Below, piece by piece: positions 7,040 through 16,430 of a DNA stretch of 41,274 bases. Source of the DNA: Chitinophagaceae bacterium (GTDB taxonomy: Bacteria; Bacteroidota; Bacteroidia; Chitinophagales; Chitinophagaceae); contig JACSRV010000150.1 in the NCBI GenBank assembly GCA_014879545.1, positions 1 through 41,274 on the forward strand, given 5' to 3'. Below the pieces are notes generated by a model that saw only the letters and a program-made list of their open reading frames with translations, was not told where the DNA came from and did not search any database. How positions within the stretch are numbered: the first letter of the stretch is position 1; the number at the start of each line of letters is the position of its first letter. The position numbers and the translations under genes were made by a program.

Positions 7040-9400
7040 ATGATACCAAATCCCATTTCCGTGTCGTTGCGCACAGCCGACGGACGTGAAGTATCAATAG
7101 AGACGGGCAGGATGGCCCGTCAGGCCGATGGCGCCGTAGTAGTTCGCCAGGGCAACTGTATGATCCTTGCTACAGTAGTAGCCAACAAAGACCCGAAGCC
7201 GGGTCAGTCATTCTTCCCGCTTACAGTTGATTACCAGGAGAAGTTCGCATCTGCGGGCCGCATTCCGGGTTCTTTCTTCAAGCGTGAAGCACGTCTTAAC
7301 GATTACGAGATTCTTACGTCTCGTCTGATAGACCGCGCACTGCGTCCGTTGTTCCCCGATGATTATTACTGCGACGTTCAGGTACTGGTGACACTCATCT
7401 CTTCTGATCCGGAGGTTATGCCTGATAGTCTGGCTTGTCTGGCCGCATCTGCCGCGCTTGCAGTGAGCGATGTGCCGATACAGGAAGTTATCTCTGAGGT
7501 GCGTGTTGCGCGCATCAACGGAGAATATGTAGTGAACCCTACTCGCAGCCGCATACCGGAAGCCGACATCAACATTATTGTTGCCGCTACCGAGAAGAAC
7601 ATCATGATGGTGGAAGGTGAAGGTAAGGAGTGTGATGAAGCCGGTCTGGTGAAAGCGATAGAAGTGGCACATGCCGCTATCCGCGAGCAGGTGAAACTGC
7701 AGCACGACCTGCGTGAGAAAGTGGGTGTAACCGGAAAACGCGAGTACACAAAACCATATACCAACCCTGAACTGGAAGCACGCATTGCCACCTATGGCAC
7801 CAAGCTTATCTATGACGTGGCGAAGGCCGCGCTGGGCAAGCACGAGCGTAGCGATGCATTCAGCAAGATAAAAGAAGACTTCAAAGCATCTCTGGCAGAA
7901 GGAGAACTGAAAGAAGAAGATGCAGCATTGATAGGCACTTACTTCCACGACCTGGAAAAGAAAGTGATCCGCGAGATGATGCTGAACGAGCGCGTTCGTT
8001 TGGATGGCCGTGGCCTGGAAGACGTTCGTCCGCTGACGATTGAAACAGATCCGTTGCCTTCGCCGCACGGTTCTTCCCTCTTCACCCGTGGTGAGACACA
8101 GTCGCTCACTACAGTGACGCTGGGTACTGTGGATGATGAGCTGTTGCTGGAAACCGCACAGACATCAGACTACATGAAATTCATGCTGCATTACAACTTC
8201 CCTCCGTTCTCAACAGGCGAGGTGAAGATGATGCGCGGACAGAGCCGCCGCGAGGTAGGCCATGGCAACCTTGCTATGCGTTCTCTGAAGCAGATGATGC
8301 CTGCCGACTACCCGTACACTGTGCGTGTAGTATCAGACATCCTCGAATCTAACGGTTCTTCGTCTATGGCTACTGTATGTGCCGGTTCTCTGGCGCTTAT
8401 GGATGCGGGTGTTCCTTTCCCTAAACACGTGAGTGGTGTAGCGATGGGTCTGATCTCAGGCGACAACAATAGGTTTGCTGTTCTGACCGACATCCTTGGC
8501 GATGAAGATCACCTGGGTGATATGGACTTCAAAGTAACAGGTACACGCGATGGTATCTGCGGTATCCAGATGGATATCAAGGTAGATGGCCTGAGCATGG
8601 AAATAATGATGCAGGCGCTTGAGCAGGCACGTCGTGGCCGTCTCCACATCCTGGATGCGATGTACAAGACCATTGAAGCACCACGTGCTGAACTGAAACC
8701 ACACGCTCCACGCATCACGCAGATGAACATCGACCGCGAGTTCATAGGTGCTGTGATAGGCCCTGGTGGTAAGATCATTCAGGAAATGCAGCGTGAAACA
8801 GGCACTAAGATCAACATTGAAGAAGTGGGCAACGAAGGTGTTATCAAGATCTTCGCTACCGACAAAGAAAGTGTTGACAAAGCAGTTGCATGGATCAAGA
8901 GCATTGTGGCAATACCTGAAATCGGTGCTACCTACGAAGGTGTGGTGAAGAGCATTATGCCTTTCGGTGCGTTTGTAGAGTTCATGCCGGGCAAACAGGG
9001 CTTGCTGCACATCTCAGAAGTGAGCTGGAAGCGCCTTGAAACACTGGATGGTGTGCTTAAAGAAGGCGATACAGTGAAGATACAACTGACAGGTACAGAC
9101 CCTAAAACGGGTAAACTGCGCCTGAGCCGTAAAGTGCTGATGCCGAAGCCTGAAGGTTATGTGGAGCCTGAAAAGCGCGAGCGCCGCGAAGGTGGCGATG
9201 ATCGTCGTGGTGACCGTGGTGACCGTGGCGACCGCCGTGGTGGCAACGACCGCAGGGATGGTAACCGTGGCGACCGTGGTGGTAACCGCGACCGTGGCGA
9301 CCGTCCACAGCGCGAACCACGCAACGAGAATTCCTCGAATGAATCAACAGAGCATTCTGCACCACAGCCATCGGCCGATGATGCTGATCTGGCACTGTAA
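7040..9400 (+). CDS. pnp: Polyribonucleotide nucleotidyltransferase (PNPase)
   Basis: PNPase (786 residues) degrades RNA 3' to 5' with phosphate, releasing nucleoside diphosphates, and works as a trimer. Two RNase PH cores are visible (about 10-145, and 315-545 with RLDGRG, FTRGETQ and [13 protein letters not shown]), joined by a helical domain. A KH domain follows at about 560-620 ([15 protein letters not shown]), then an S1 domain near 628-700 ([15 protein letters not shown]). Residues 707-786 are a low-complexity tail rich in Arg, Gly and Asp (repeats of RGD and GDR), longer than the E. coli tail and probably an RNA or protein contact region. The terminator at 9425 ends the transcript. It probably cooperates with the DEAD-box helicase at 255. 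Confidence 0.98.
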   Translation: MIPNPISVSLRTADGREVSIETGRMARQADGAVVVRQGNCMILATVVANKDPKPGQSFFPLTVDYQEKFASAGRIPGSFFKREARLNDYEILTSRLIDRALRPLFPDDYYCDVQVLVTLISSDPEVMPDSLACLAASAALAVSDVPIQEVISEVRVARINGEYVVNPTRSRIPEADINIIVAATEKNIMMVEGEGKECDEAGLVKAIEVAHAAIREQVKLQHDLREKVGVTGKREYTKPYTNPELEARIATYGTKLIYDVAKAALGKHERSDAFSKIKEDFKASLAEGELKEEDAALIGTYFHDLEKKVIREMMLNERVRLDGRGLEDVRPLTIETDPLPSPHGSSLFTRGETQSLTTVTLGTVDDELLLETAQTSDYMKFMLHYNFPPFSTGEVKMMRGQSRREVGHGNLAMRSLKQMMPADYPYTVRVVSDILESNGSSSMATVCAGSLALMDAGVPFPKHVSGVAMGLISGDNNRFAVLTDILGDEDHLGDMDFKVTGTRDGICGIQMDIKVDGLSMEIMMQALEQARRGRLHILDAMYKTIEAPRAELKPHAPRITQMNIDREFIGAVIGPGGKIIQEMQRETGTKINIEEVGNEGVIKIFATDKESVDKAVAWIKSIVAIPEIGATYEGVVKSIMPFGAFVEFMPGKQGLLHISEVSWKRLETLDGVLKEGDTVKIQLTGTDPKTGKLRLSRKVLMPKPEGYVEPEKRERREGGDDRRGDRGDRGDRRGGNDRRDGNRGDRGGNRDRGDRPQREPRNENSSNESTEHSAPQPSADDADLAL

Positions 9401-9424
9401 TTCCGACACAAATATCTATTTACA

Positions 9425-9457
9425 ACATCCCGCCCCGCAAGGCGGGATGTTTTTTTA
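9425..9457 (+). terminator. Terminator after pnp
   Basis: A perfect 10-bp stem, ACATCCCGCC with GGCGGGATGT, has a CCGCAA loop and is followed by seven T. It isolates pnp from the AT-rich insert that starts at 9536. Confidence 0.93.
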
Positions 9458-9535
9458 TGCAAATCGGGAGATATATTACAGCCAAAAGACAGATATTTTG
9501 ACGTTATTTGCATAATAATTGCAAATTCTCAAAAA

Positions 9536-10813
9536 ATGATAATAGAATTTAGTCTGGGGAACTACCGCTCGTTTAATGAAATTCAGCGTATAAATTTCAG
9601 GGCTACCGGCCTTGTGTCGGAAGACAAAACCGTAGATGCCAATAATATCGCTGAAGTTTCTGGTCAGCGATTACTGAAAACTGTGGGGGTGTATGGAGCG
9701 AATGCCAGTGGTAAATCGAATTTGCTGAAGGGATTGCAGTTCTTTAAGCGCTTGATTGTGTCTTCTCTAGAAAATGAAACAGCTTTTAGTAATTGGTTTC
9801 AACCCAACAAGCAAGTTGATAGCCACTCAGATCATCTTGGATATTTTCAAATAATTTTACTTCTAAATGAACGAAAATATCGGTACGGGTTTACTCTGAC
9901 AAATGATGGAATTGCGGCAGAATGGCTATATGGGACCGCAGAAAAAAATGAAACATTTTATTTCCAGCGAGTACTCAACGAGGTTAAAGTTAATAACGAG
10001 TATTTCCCCGAAGGTGTAAACATCCCGTACGAAACAAAACTGCGTCGAGACGCTTTGTTTCTAACCTTCTGCTCTTCGTACAATGGTGATATTTCTGGCT
10101 TAATTCGCGATTACTTTGTAGACAAGTTAAAGCTTGATATCGGATACGATTACAATAATCTTGAAACGAACCTTCTCGTCATGAGTGGTGCAAAGCAAAC
10201 AGTCTTAGATTGGCTGAACGAAGCCTCACTAGCGTATAGCGACATCAATGTTAAGAAAGCTAGTTCTTTGACGAAATTTGACCTAAAGGGTAATATTGTT
10301 TCTCACAATAATCTGAATGCATCAATTGAAATGGGACAAGTCAAATTGAACAAGAACGTATATAACAAGGAGGGCCAAGTCGTTAATCAAATTACGATGG
10401 ATTTGGAACAAGACGAGTCGGAGGGCACCCAAAAATACTACTCATACATTGGTCAGTTTTTCAATAAGTTCATTAACGGAGGCCTGTTTATTTCTGACGA
10501 GATAGACAGCAATTTCCACCCTGCACTGTTGCGAAAAATCATAGGCATGTTTAATAATCCAAAGATCAACAAAGCCAATGCGCAACTGCTGTTCACCAGT
10601 CATGACACCAACCTGATGAGCCCTGAAATAATGCGCAGGGATCAGTTCTATTTTACTGAAAAATCACCGACAGACGCTACAGTTCTTTACTCGCTTGCTG
10701 ACCTGAAGGGGATCCGCAACAATGCCGACTTTGCCAAACAATATTTGGCGGGGTACTATGGCGCGTTGCCGGTTCTCGGAAAATATATTGAAGAACAAAG
10801 TAACCCTGAATAA
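9536..10813 (+). CDS. AAA15-family ATPase, AbiLi-like defence component
   Basis: An ABC/SMC-type ATPase of the AAA15 (COG1106) group, 425 residues. The N-terminus IIEFSLGNYRSFNE is typical of the family. Walker A is GANASGKS with K60, the signature-like motif is SEGTQ near 300, Walker B is LFISDEID with D321 and E322, and the H-loop is TSHDTN. It is 5 bp upstream of a RloB-family gene. Such ATPase/RloB pairs correspond to AbiL-type phage-defence systems, where the ATPase is thought to sense or control the effector. The base composition is visibly more AT-rich than in pnp or ybeY, suggesting acquisition. Defence function is inferred from family and pairing. Confidence 0.88.
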   Translation: MIIEFSLGNYRSFNEIQRINFRATGLVSEDKTVDANNIAEVSGQRLLKTVGVYGANASGKSNLLKGLQFFKRLIVSSLENETAFSNWFQPNKQVDSHSDHLGYFQIILLLNERKYRYGFTLTNDGIAAEWLYGTAEKNETFYFQRVLNEVKVNNEYFPEGVNIPYETKLRRDALFLTFCSSYNGDISGLIRDYFVDKLKLDIGYDYNNLETNLLVMSGAKQTVLDWLNEASLAYSDINVKKASSLTKFDLKGNIVSHNNLNASIEMGQVKLNKNVYNKEGQVVNQITMDLEQDESEGTQKYYSYIGQFFNKFINGGLFISDEIDSNFHPALLRKIIGMFNNPKINKANAQLLFTSHDTNLMSPEIMRRDQFYFTEKSPTDATVLYSLADLKGIRNNADFAKQYLAGYYGALPVLGKYIEEQSNPE

Positions 10814-10818
10814 GCGCT

Positions 10819-11568
10819 ATGACAATGGAACCATGGAACCTGCGGGTTGACGACAGCAGAAAGGAAGACACCGTAGCCACTTTCATCATTTTTTGTGAAG
10901 ATGAAGTAAGTGAACCGATTTACCTGCGTAGTTTCTCTGTGCCTGGAAAGGTAAAAATTACTGCAGTGGCGGACCAAAAGCAGAATTGGGTAAATCTCAG
11001 TAATGCAATTGCAGATTGCATTAAGAACGACCTATTGGAACCCTACAATGGTTCATACCGGATAAAAGCTGGGACTACAACTAATATTTGGAGTGCTTAT
11101 GATCGGGATATGGAGAACGAAATTGTCGATGAATATGTGACTACTAAAGATAGTATCTTCTCTACTGCTATACAGACATCAAATAACATAGGAATAAAAG
11201 TCGCTTGGAGCAATGATGCATTTGAGCTTTGGATATTGCTTCATTTTGAATCGGTACCACATGGCACGCGGCTACATAGAAACTACATATATCGACGGCT
11301 GACGCAAATCATGAAGTCAATTCCAAATCAATCTCAGGAGATGAGCCGCATTACCGGTAGTGCCGCCTTCGACTACAAAATACATTTTAAAAAACGGACG
11401 AATTTCACATTACACGTTCTACCTCTTCTCACACCTGAACGACGAAATGTAGCAATAGCGAATGCTATTTCTCTCGAAATTTATTTCAACGAACATACAT
11501 TGTACCATGAACGCAACCCATGTACTATGGTGCATCACCTTGTGAAGGAACTGACTGCATTTCAGTAA
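10819..11568 (+). CDS. RloB-family protein (Toprim-like), AbiLii-like effector
   Basis: A 249-residue RloB-domain protein. The family pattern is an N-terminal FCEDEVSEPIYL block (E27/E29), a DRD at 95-97 (YDRDMENE), and the SNDAFELWILLHFE block near 145-160. The early Glu plus later DxD resembles a Toprim metal site, so a nuclease effector is likely. It starts 5 bp after the AAA15 ATPase stop and is almost certainly co-transcribed with it. The AT-rich composition matches the ATPase, so the pair was probably acquired together. An ATG two codons later (10825) is an alternative start. The role in abortive infection is inference from the AbiL family. Confidence 0.85.
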   Translation: MTMEPWNLRVDDSRKEDTVATFIIFCEDEVSEPIYLRSFSVPGKVKITAVADQKQNWVNLSNAIADCIKNDLLEPYNGSYRIKAGTTTNIWSAYDRDMENEIVDEYVTTKDSIFSTAIQTSNNIGIKVAWSNDAFELWILLHFESVPHGTRLHRNYIYRRLTQIMKSIPNQSQEMSRITGSAAFDYKIHFKKRTNFTLHVLPLLTPERRNVAIANAISLEIYFNEHTLYHERNPCTMVHHLVKELTAFQ

Positions 11569-11612
11569 ACTATCCCAGTTTTTAATCCGACATTTGCAAA
11601 AATCTGCATAGC

Positions 11613-12053
11613 ATGCCCGCAAGGTTTTATGAGCAGGAAGTGAAGTCTGCACTCAAAGACAAACGTAAACTTTCCGCATTTCTGGATAGTCTGGTAACGA
11701 AGTACAGGAAAGGCACCCGCAAGAGCGACCTTACCTATATCTTTTGCAGCGACGAACACCTGCTGCAAATGAATCAGCAGTTTCTGCAGCACGATACATT
11801 CACAGACATCATCACTTTCGATCTGTCGGAAGGAGATGAAGTGCTGACGGGTGAGATATACATAAGCGTGGACAGGGTGAAGGAGAACGCGGAGAAATTC
11901 GGCACGTCGTACAAGGATGAGCTGCACCGGGTTATCTTTCACGGGGCATTGCACCTGTGCGGATTCAAAGACAAAAAAACAGCCGACAAGGCCATGATGC
12001 GCGCCAAGGAAGACGAGAGCATTGCGGCATACAACAAAGCACTGGCAAAATGA
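11613..12053 (+). CDS. ybeY: Endoribonuclease YbeY (rRNA maturation factor)
   Basis: YbeY (146 residues) is a metal-dependent endoribonuclease for 16S rRNA 3'-end maturation and ribosome quality control. The central TDIITFDLSEGDEVLTGEIYIS region and the active-site block HRVIFHGALHLCGFKD are visible. The usual third metal-ligand His of HxxxHxxxxxH is Asp here, as in other Bacteroidota YbeY proteins as I recall them. Its stop overlaps the start of the pseudouridine synthase gene (ATGA), so the two are translationally coupled. A weak -7-like GACATTTG lies at 11589-11596. Confidence 0.93.
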   Translation: MPARFYEQEVKSALKDKRKLSAFLDSLVTKYRKGTRKSDLTYIFCSDEHLLQMNQQFLQHDTFTDIITFDLSEGDEVLTGEIYISVDRVKENAEKFGTSYKDELHRVIFHGALHLCGFKDKKTADKAMMRAKEDESIAAYNKALAK

Positions 12054-12787
12054 ATATAGAGACACTTTACGAAGACAATGACCTGATAGTGGTGAACAAA
12101 CCTGCCGGGATGCTGGTGGTGCCCGATCGCTTTAATAGCGACCTGCCCAGCCTGGGCAAGCAGGTAGAGAAGAAGATAGGACAGCGTATATGGGTGGTAC
12201 ACCGCCTGGACCGCGACACGAGCGGGGTGATCTGCTTTGCGAAGAACGAGGAAACACACCGCTACCTTTCTATCTGCTTTCAGGAGCGTGATGTAAATAA
12301 ATTCTATGCCGCGCTGGTGGTGGGTGTGGTGATACCGGAATCGGGCAGGATAGAGAATTACCTTACCGAACACCCGGCAGGCAATGGCCGCATGATGGTG
12401 GCCAAGCGTGGCAAGCTGGCCGTGACCGACTACAAGGTAGTGGAGCAATGGCCGCTGTATGCACTGATGCAGTTTCAGATACACACAGGCCGCACACACC
12501 AGATACGTGTGCACATGCGTTCGATAGGTCATCCGATAGTTTGCGACGAGGTGTATGGAGACGGCAAACCGTTCAAGCTATCGGCTATAAAGAGAAAATA
12601 CAAACTGTCTGAAAAAGAAGAGGAAGAAAAACCACTGATGAGCAGGCTGGCCCTGCACGCCTACAAGCTGGAGTTCCATAAAGAGGATGGCACACCTGTG
12701 TCGGTAGAAGCCCCGTTGCCAAAGGATATTGCCGCATGCGTAAAACAGCTGAACAAATGGTGTCCTCCCGCCAACACACAAGACTAA
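12050..12787 (+). CDS. RluA-family 23S rRNA/tRNA pseudouridine synthase
   Basis: Pseudouridine synthase of the RluA/RluD family, 245 residues from the ATG at 12050. The catalytic motif HRLDRDTSGV near residue 51 carries the nucleophilic Asp. VNKPAGMLVVP precedes it, and the family blocks QIHTGRTHQIRVHM and GHPIVCDEVYG follow. No S4 domain precedes the catalytic domain, as in RluA and RluC-short forms. The start at 12050 (MNIETLYEDND) overlaps the ybeY stop by 4 nt; a TTG-type extension inside ybeY is less likely. The target uridine cannot be told from the sequence. Confidence 0.93.
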   Translation: MNIETLYEDNDLIVVNKPAGMLVVPDRFNSDLPSLGKQVEKKIGQRIWVVHRLDRDTSGVICFAKNEETHRYLSICFQERDVNKFYAALVVGVVIPESGRIENYLTEHPAGNGRMMVAKRGKLAVTDYKVVEQWPLYALMQFQIHTGRTHQIRVHMRSIGHPIVCDEVYGDGKPFKLSAIKRKYKLSEKEEEEKPLMSRLALHAYKLEFHKEDGTPVSVEAPLPKDIAACVKQLNKWCPPANTQD

Positions 12788-13539
12788 ATATAGCAGCCAT
12801 TGCAGCGCTGCTGTTACTCACCGCGTTCTCGGTACCGAAGCGCGATGGCAAGTATAGGCTATACAAGATGTATCACCGCTACCATGGTCACTGGCAGCGG
12901 TCGGTGCGTTTCATACAGCAGACCGAACGGTTCATCAGTGATACCGTAACGACAAAAGAAACGTGGTACGAGACCATCGTCTATCCACATTCGTTCCGCA
13001 TAGACCTCGGCGAACCGGACCAGCGCAACTGCGTGATCTATCGCAACGACTCGGCCTATGTTTTCAGAAAGGGAACATTGTCAAGATCGAGGGTGGACAG
13101 CAACGAACTGCTTTATCTGCTGGGCGGCATGTATCATGCAAGCAGCTTCAAGGAAATCACCACACGCCTCTCTGCCATGCATTACGACCTGAGCAAAAGC
13201 TACTACACCCGCTGGAGGGGTCGAGACATATATGTGATAGGGGCTGCCGGCATTGGCGACAGGGTCAATCAGTTTTGGGTGGACTCGAAGCATTACCGCA
13301 TTGTACGCATCCTCAAATTTGACAACGGTGCACCTGAAGAGATCATTTTAGAGGGGCACAAGCGCCTTGGGCACAAAAAGTGGACCGAGACAAGGGTAGC
13401 TTTCTATAAAAGCGGGAAGTTGTTGCAGCGGGAGACCTATACAGAGATCGTGGCTAATGATGAGATAGACGAGCGCATCTTCGATCCTGCGGCACCGTGG
13501 CAATGGCATTGGTTCACCCCTGCCAACGATGCAAAATAA
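12757..13539 (+). CDS. Exported protein, LolA-like fold (hypothetical)
   Basis: A protein of 260 residues from the ATG at 12757, overlapping the pseudouridine synthase gene by 31 nt; an ATG at 12736 is an alternative. The N-terminus has Arg residues and then a hydrophobic run IAAIAALLLLTAFSV, a probable signal peptide. The rest alternates polar and hydrophobic residues in beta-strand style with FWVDSKHYRIVRIL and KWTETRVAFYKSGKL, as in outer-membrane lipoprotein-sorting (LolA/LolB-like) proteins. There is no lipobox. The function is unproven; it probably acts in the periplasm. Confidence 0.72.
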   Translation: MVSSRQHTRLNIAAIAALLLLTAFSVPKRDGKYRLYKMYHRYHGHWQRSVRFIQQTERFISDTVTTKETWYETIVYPHSFRIDLGEPDQRNCVIYRNDSAYVFRKGTLSRSRVDSNELLYLLGGMYHASSFKEITTRLSAMHYDLSKSYYTRWRGRDIYVIGAAGIGDRVNQFWVDSKHYRIVRILKFDNGAPEEIILEGHKRLGHKKWTETRVAFYKSGKLLQRETYTEIVANDEIDERIFDPAAPWQWHWFTPANDAK

Positions 13540-13610
13540 AGGGAATCTTAATTCTTATGCCGCAGGTGCTCCACACCGCCGATTGCGTGTTTCTCAATCG
13601 TTTTGTTTTC

Positions 13611-13618
13611 TACCTTTG
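13611..13618 (+). promoter_or_regulatory. -7 element 5 nt before the DUF502 start codon
   Basis: TACCTTTG is an exact TAnnTTTG match ending 5 nt before the ATG at 13624. The predicted transcript would start at or next to the start codon. No good -33 element is seen at 19-20 bp, which lowers certainty. Confidence 0.5.
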
Positions 13619-13623
13619 CGCCC

Positions 13624-14220
13624 ATGCGGCGTCTTGCTTCCGTTTTATTACGTTCGTTCCTACAGGGTTTGATACTCGTGAGCCCGATAGTCATTACAGC
13701 CTATCTGCTCTACAAGATATTTACCGGTGTAGATAGTCTTATCCCATCAGTGCCTACCGGCCTGGGCTTTCTGCTCATTATTGGTATTGTCACTGTTATC
13801 GGATACTGGGGCACCCGTTTCTTTGTGGGCCGTTGGCTGTTCGACGCGTTCTCGTACCTCATGACCCACACACCGGGCGTCAAGTATATCTACTCCTCCA
13901 TCCGTGATGTGCTTACCTCGTTTGTGGGCGACAAAAAACGATTCAACGAAGCCGTGTGGGTGCGGGTGGGCAAAGACCCCGAGGTATGGCGCATAGGCTT
14001 CCTGACGCAGGACGACATGGGCCCGCTGGGCATGGAGGGCAAGGTTGCAGTGTACCTGCCGCACTCCTACGCCATTTCGGGCTGGGTGATAGTGACCGAA
14101 AAAAACAACATAAAGCCGGTAGATAAGATGAATGCCGGTGAGGCAATGAAGTTTGCGGTGAGCGGTGGTATCACAACAGTAGAAGAGCCTGAAAACAATG
14201 GAAAGGAAACTCAACTTTAA
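13624..14220 (+). CDS. DUF502 family membrane protein
   Basis: A 198-residue DUF502 protein. Two transmembrane segments are visible (about 12-35 and 45-68), followed by the family blocks HTPGVKYIYSSIRDV and the soluble GFLTQDDMGPLGMEGKVAVYLPHSY... region with VTEKNNIKPVDKM. The start at 13624 (MRRLASVLLRSFLQG) is chosen because the upstream alternative at 13603 lies before the -7 box. Its end overlaps serC by 23 nt, implying translational coupling. The biochemical role of the family is unknown. Confidence 0.88.
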   Translation: MRRLASVLLRSFLQGLILVSPIVITAYLLYKIFTGVDSLIPSVPTGLGFLLIIGIVTVIGYWGTRFFVGRWLFDAFSYLMTHTPGVKYIYSSIRDVLTSFVGDKKRFNEAVWVRVGKDPEVWRIGFLTQDDMGPLGMEGKVAVYLPHSYAISGWVIVTEKNNIKPVDKMNAGEAMKFAVSGGITTVEEPENNGKETQL

Positions 14221-15271
14221 TGCCGGACCGGCGGAACTGCCCGGTGAGGTGCTGCACGAACTGGTAAAAGCCACGAGCAATTACAAACGCACGGGCATGT
14301 CGATAGTGGAGATACCCCACCGCGGCCCCGAATTTTCAGAGATACTCGAAGAAAGCAAGGCACTGGTGCGTAAGTTGTGCGGCCTGAGCGAACAATACGA
14401 AGTTTTGTGGCTGCATGGCGGCGGCAGGATGCAGTTCTGCATGGTGCCCATGAACTTCCTGTCTAACGGAAAAACGGCCGCTTACATAGACAGTGGCCAA
14501 TGGTCGAAAGAAGCCATTGAACACGCACGGTATTATGGTGCGGCTACCATAGTATCGTCATCAAAAGATGACCGGTATGACCGACTACCTGACTGGCCAA
14601 CAGAATTGCCAGACGAGACGGCCTACCTGCATATCACCACCAACAACACCATCTATGGTACGCAGTGGCACGACATACCCGCCACTACCGTACCGCTGAT
14701 AGCTGACATGAGTAGCGACATACTGAGCCGCGAACACAACTATCACCGTTACTCTATGTTCTATGCCACGGCGCAGAAAAACCTGGGTGTGGCCGGAGTG
14801 GCCCTGGCGGTAGTGCATAAGAGTATGCTGGACAAGATAGTGCGCCCCGTGCCGCCCATAATGAGCTACATAGAACAGGCGCGCCAGAACTCGGTGGTGA
14901 ACACTGCCAATGTGCATGGCATCTATGCGGCGCTGCTGATGCTGCGCTGGATAAACGAACGCGGCATTGTGAATATAGAGCGCGACAACCGCAAGAAAGC
15001 AGCAATACTCTATGATCTGCTGGACAATAGCCGCGTCTTCAAACCCTATGTTGCCGACAAACCCCATCGCAGTATGATGAATGTATGCTTCACCGCGGCA
15101 ACGCCTGAACTGGAGCAACAGTTTATGACACTGGCCGAACGCAACAATATAACGGGTATTGCAGGGCACCGCACAGCAGGCGGTTTCAGGGTATCTATTT
15201 ACAATGCCATCACTATAGATGCGGTGGCAACCCTTGCCGATCTGATGCACCAATTTGAGCGCACAGCATAA
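14198..15271 (+). CDS. serC: 3-phosphoserine aminotransferase
   Basis: SerC (357 residues) is a PLP enzyme converting 3-phosphohydroxypyruvate to 3-phosphoserine in serine synthesis, and it also acts in pyridoxal phosphate synthesis. The N-terminus LNFNAGPAELPGEVL and GMSIVEIPHRGPEF are diagnostic. GGGRMQF is the phosphate-binding region (GGASLQF in E. coli, so changed here), ADMSSDILS carries the PLP-ring Asp, and the PLP Lys is K194 in ATAQKNLGVAG. The C-terminal block GHRTAGGFRVSIYNA also fits. It overlaps DUF502 by 23 nt and converges on rnz with a 3-bp gap and no terminator between them. The symbol rests on these motifs. Confidence 0.96.
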   Translation: MERKLNFNAGPAELPGEVLHELVKATSNYKRTGMSIVEIPHRGPEFSEILEESKALVRKLCGLSEQYEVLWLHGGGRMQFCMVPMNFLSNGKTAAYIDSGQWSKEAIEHARYYGAATIVSSSKDDRYDRLPDWPTELPDETAYLHITTNNTIYGTQWHDIPATTVPLIADMSSDILSREHNYHRYSMFYATAQKNLGVAGVALAVVHKSMLDKIVRPVPPIMSYIEQARQNSVVNTANVHGIYAALLMLRWINERGIVNIERDNRKKAAILYDLLDNSRVFKPYVADKPHRSMMNVCFTAATPELEQQFMTLAERNNITGIAGHRTAGGFRVSIYNAITIDAVATLADLMHQFERTA

Positions 15272-15274
15272 CAA

Positions 15275-16177
15275 TTACAGATCGTAGGCTTCGCCTTGTA
15301 CCGATACTATTACATTGGGGAATATCGCCGCGGCCTCTTCTCTGAAGGCGTCTAGCTCTTTATACTTGGAAGAGAAGTGCCCCAGCAACAACTGACCTGC
15401 ACCGGCCTTCAACGCCATTGCAGCGGCCTGCGCAGCAGTGCTGTGAAAACGTGCCTCGGCCTTCTCACGGTCGTCATTGAGGTAGGTGCTCTCGTGATAG
15501 ATCATATCGGCACCGGAGATAAATGGCAGGATCGTCTCGGTATAAAGTGTATCGGTGCAGTAAGCATACTTGCGGGGGCGCGGTCCCACATCGGTCACCC
15601 ATTCGTTCTTCACCACAGTGCCATCGGGCAGCACATGGTCCATGCCCTGCTTCAGCGGTTCAAAATCTTCGGGGGCTATACCATATTCGCTGCATTTTTC
15701 GGGCAGTATCCTGCGACCGCGTGTCTTCATCTCCACCACAAAGCCGTGGCACTCTATGCCGTGCTGCACCGGGAACGACGTAACAGTGAATGCCTGTGTA
15801 TCCGCGATCATTGTTGCCTCCTCGGGCAGGGGATGAAAATGCAAGTCGTACTTCAGTATTGTATTGGCAGCCTGCAGTATGAGATCAAGTATTGGCTGCA
15901 ACGTGGCCGGCCCATACAGGTGCAATGGCGCAGTGCGGCCCAGCAGGCTCATACTGTTGATGAGGCCGGGCAGACCAAAATAATGGTCGCCATGCATGTG
16001 ACTGATGAAGACGTGGTTAAAATTCTTCCACTTCACCCCATAACGCTGCATCTGCATTTGTGTGCCCTCGCCGCAATCAAACAGCAACACTTCTCCATAC
16101 ACGGTCACCGTTTGTGCCGTAGGATGCCTGCCAAATGCGGGCAGTGCCGAATTGTTGCCGAGAATGGTAACACGCAT
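15275..16177 (-). CDS. rnz: Ribonuclease Z
   Basis: RNase Z (300 residues) trims tRNA 3' ends. It is a metallo-beta-lactamase fold protein: the motif HMHGDHYFGLPG near residues 61-72 binds zinc, preceded by LFDCGEGTQ. MIYHESTY and LLGHFSSKY near 270 supply the later His/Asp ligands. The ATG at 16177 is chosen because the TTG extension at 16186 lies inside the -7 box. That box ends 6 nt before the start codon, so the mRNA is predicted to be leaderless. It converges on serC with 3 bp between stop codons. Confidence 0.95.
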   Translation of the reverse strand: MRVTILGNNSALPAFGRHPTAQTVTVYGEVLLFDCGEGTQMQMQRYGVKWKNFNHVFISHMHGDHYFGLPGLINSMSLLGRTAPLHLYGPATLQPILDLILQAANTILKYDLHFHPLPEEATMIADTQAFTVTSFPVQHGIECHGFVVEMKTRGRRILPEKCSEYGIAPEDFEPLKQGMDHVLPDGTVVKNEWVTDVGPRPRKYAYCTDTLYTETILPFISGADMIYHESTYLNDDREKAEARFHSTAAQAAAMALKAGAGQLLLGHFSSKYKELDAFREEAAAIFPNVIVSVQGEAYDL

Positions 16178-16430
16178 GTGGTACAAATGTAGTCAAGGAG
16201 GGGGAATGTGCAAGGAGGCATGGGGATAACAGGAACGGCTAGTACACTCGGAAACTCAATATTCCAAAACACAACATATGAGTGCACTATTACAACAAAA
16301 GAAAATCAAAATTGTATCTTGTCAAGAATTTCTGAGCACCTCTGAATAACCTCCAATTATGGACCGCGTAAGATATTGTTATCCATTTGACTTATAAATC
16401 AAATTGTCTACTCACCGAAAATATTAAGCC
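16178..16430 (+). other. Left boundary of the AT-rich helicase-nuclease insert
   Basis: These 253 bp hold the rnz promoter (16184-16214) and then AT-rich DNA. A 6-bp inverted repeat ATTTGA...TCAAAT lies at 16385-16404, shortly before the GTG start of the helicase-nuclease. A 23-codon ATG frame at 16278 is too short to call. No attachment site or target duplication is recognised. Confidence 0.4.
16184..16214 (-). promoter_or_regulatory. Promoter of rnz, predicted leaderless
   Basis: On the minus strand CTTG (16214-16211), 19 bp, then TACATTTG (16191-16184) is a full Bacteroidota promoter. Only 6 nt (TACCAC) separate it from the ATG at 16177, so transcription should begin at or near the start codon. 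Confidence 0.7.
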
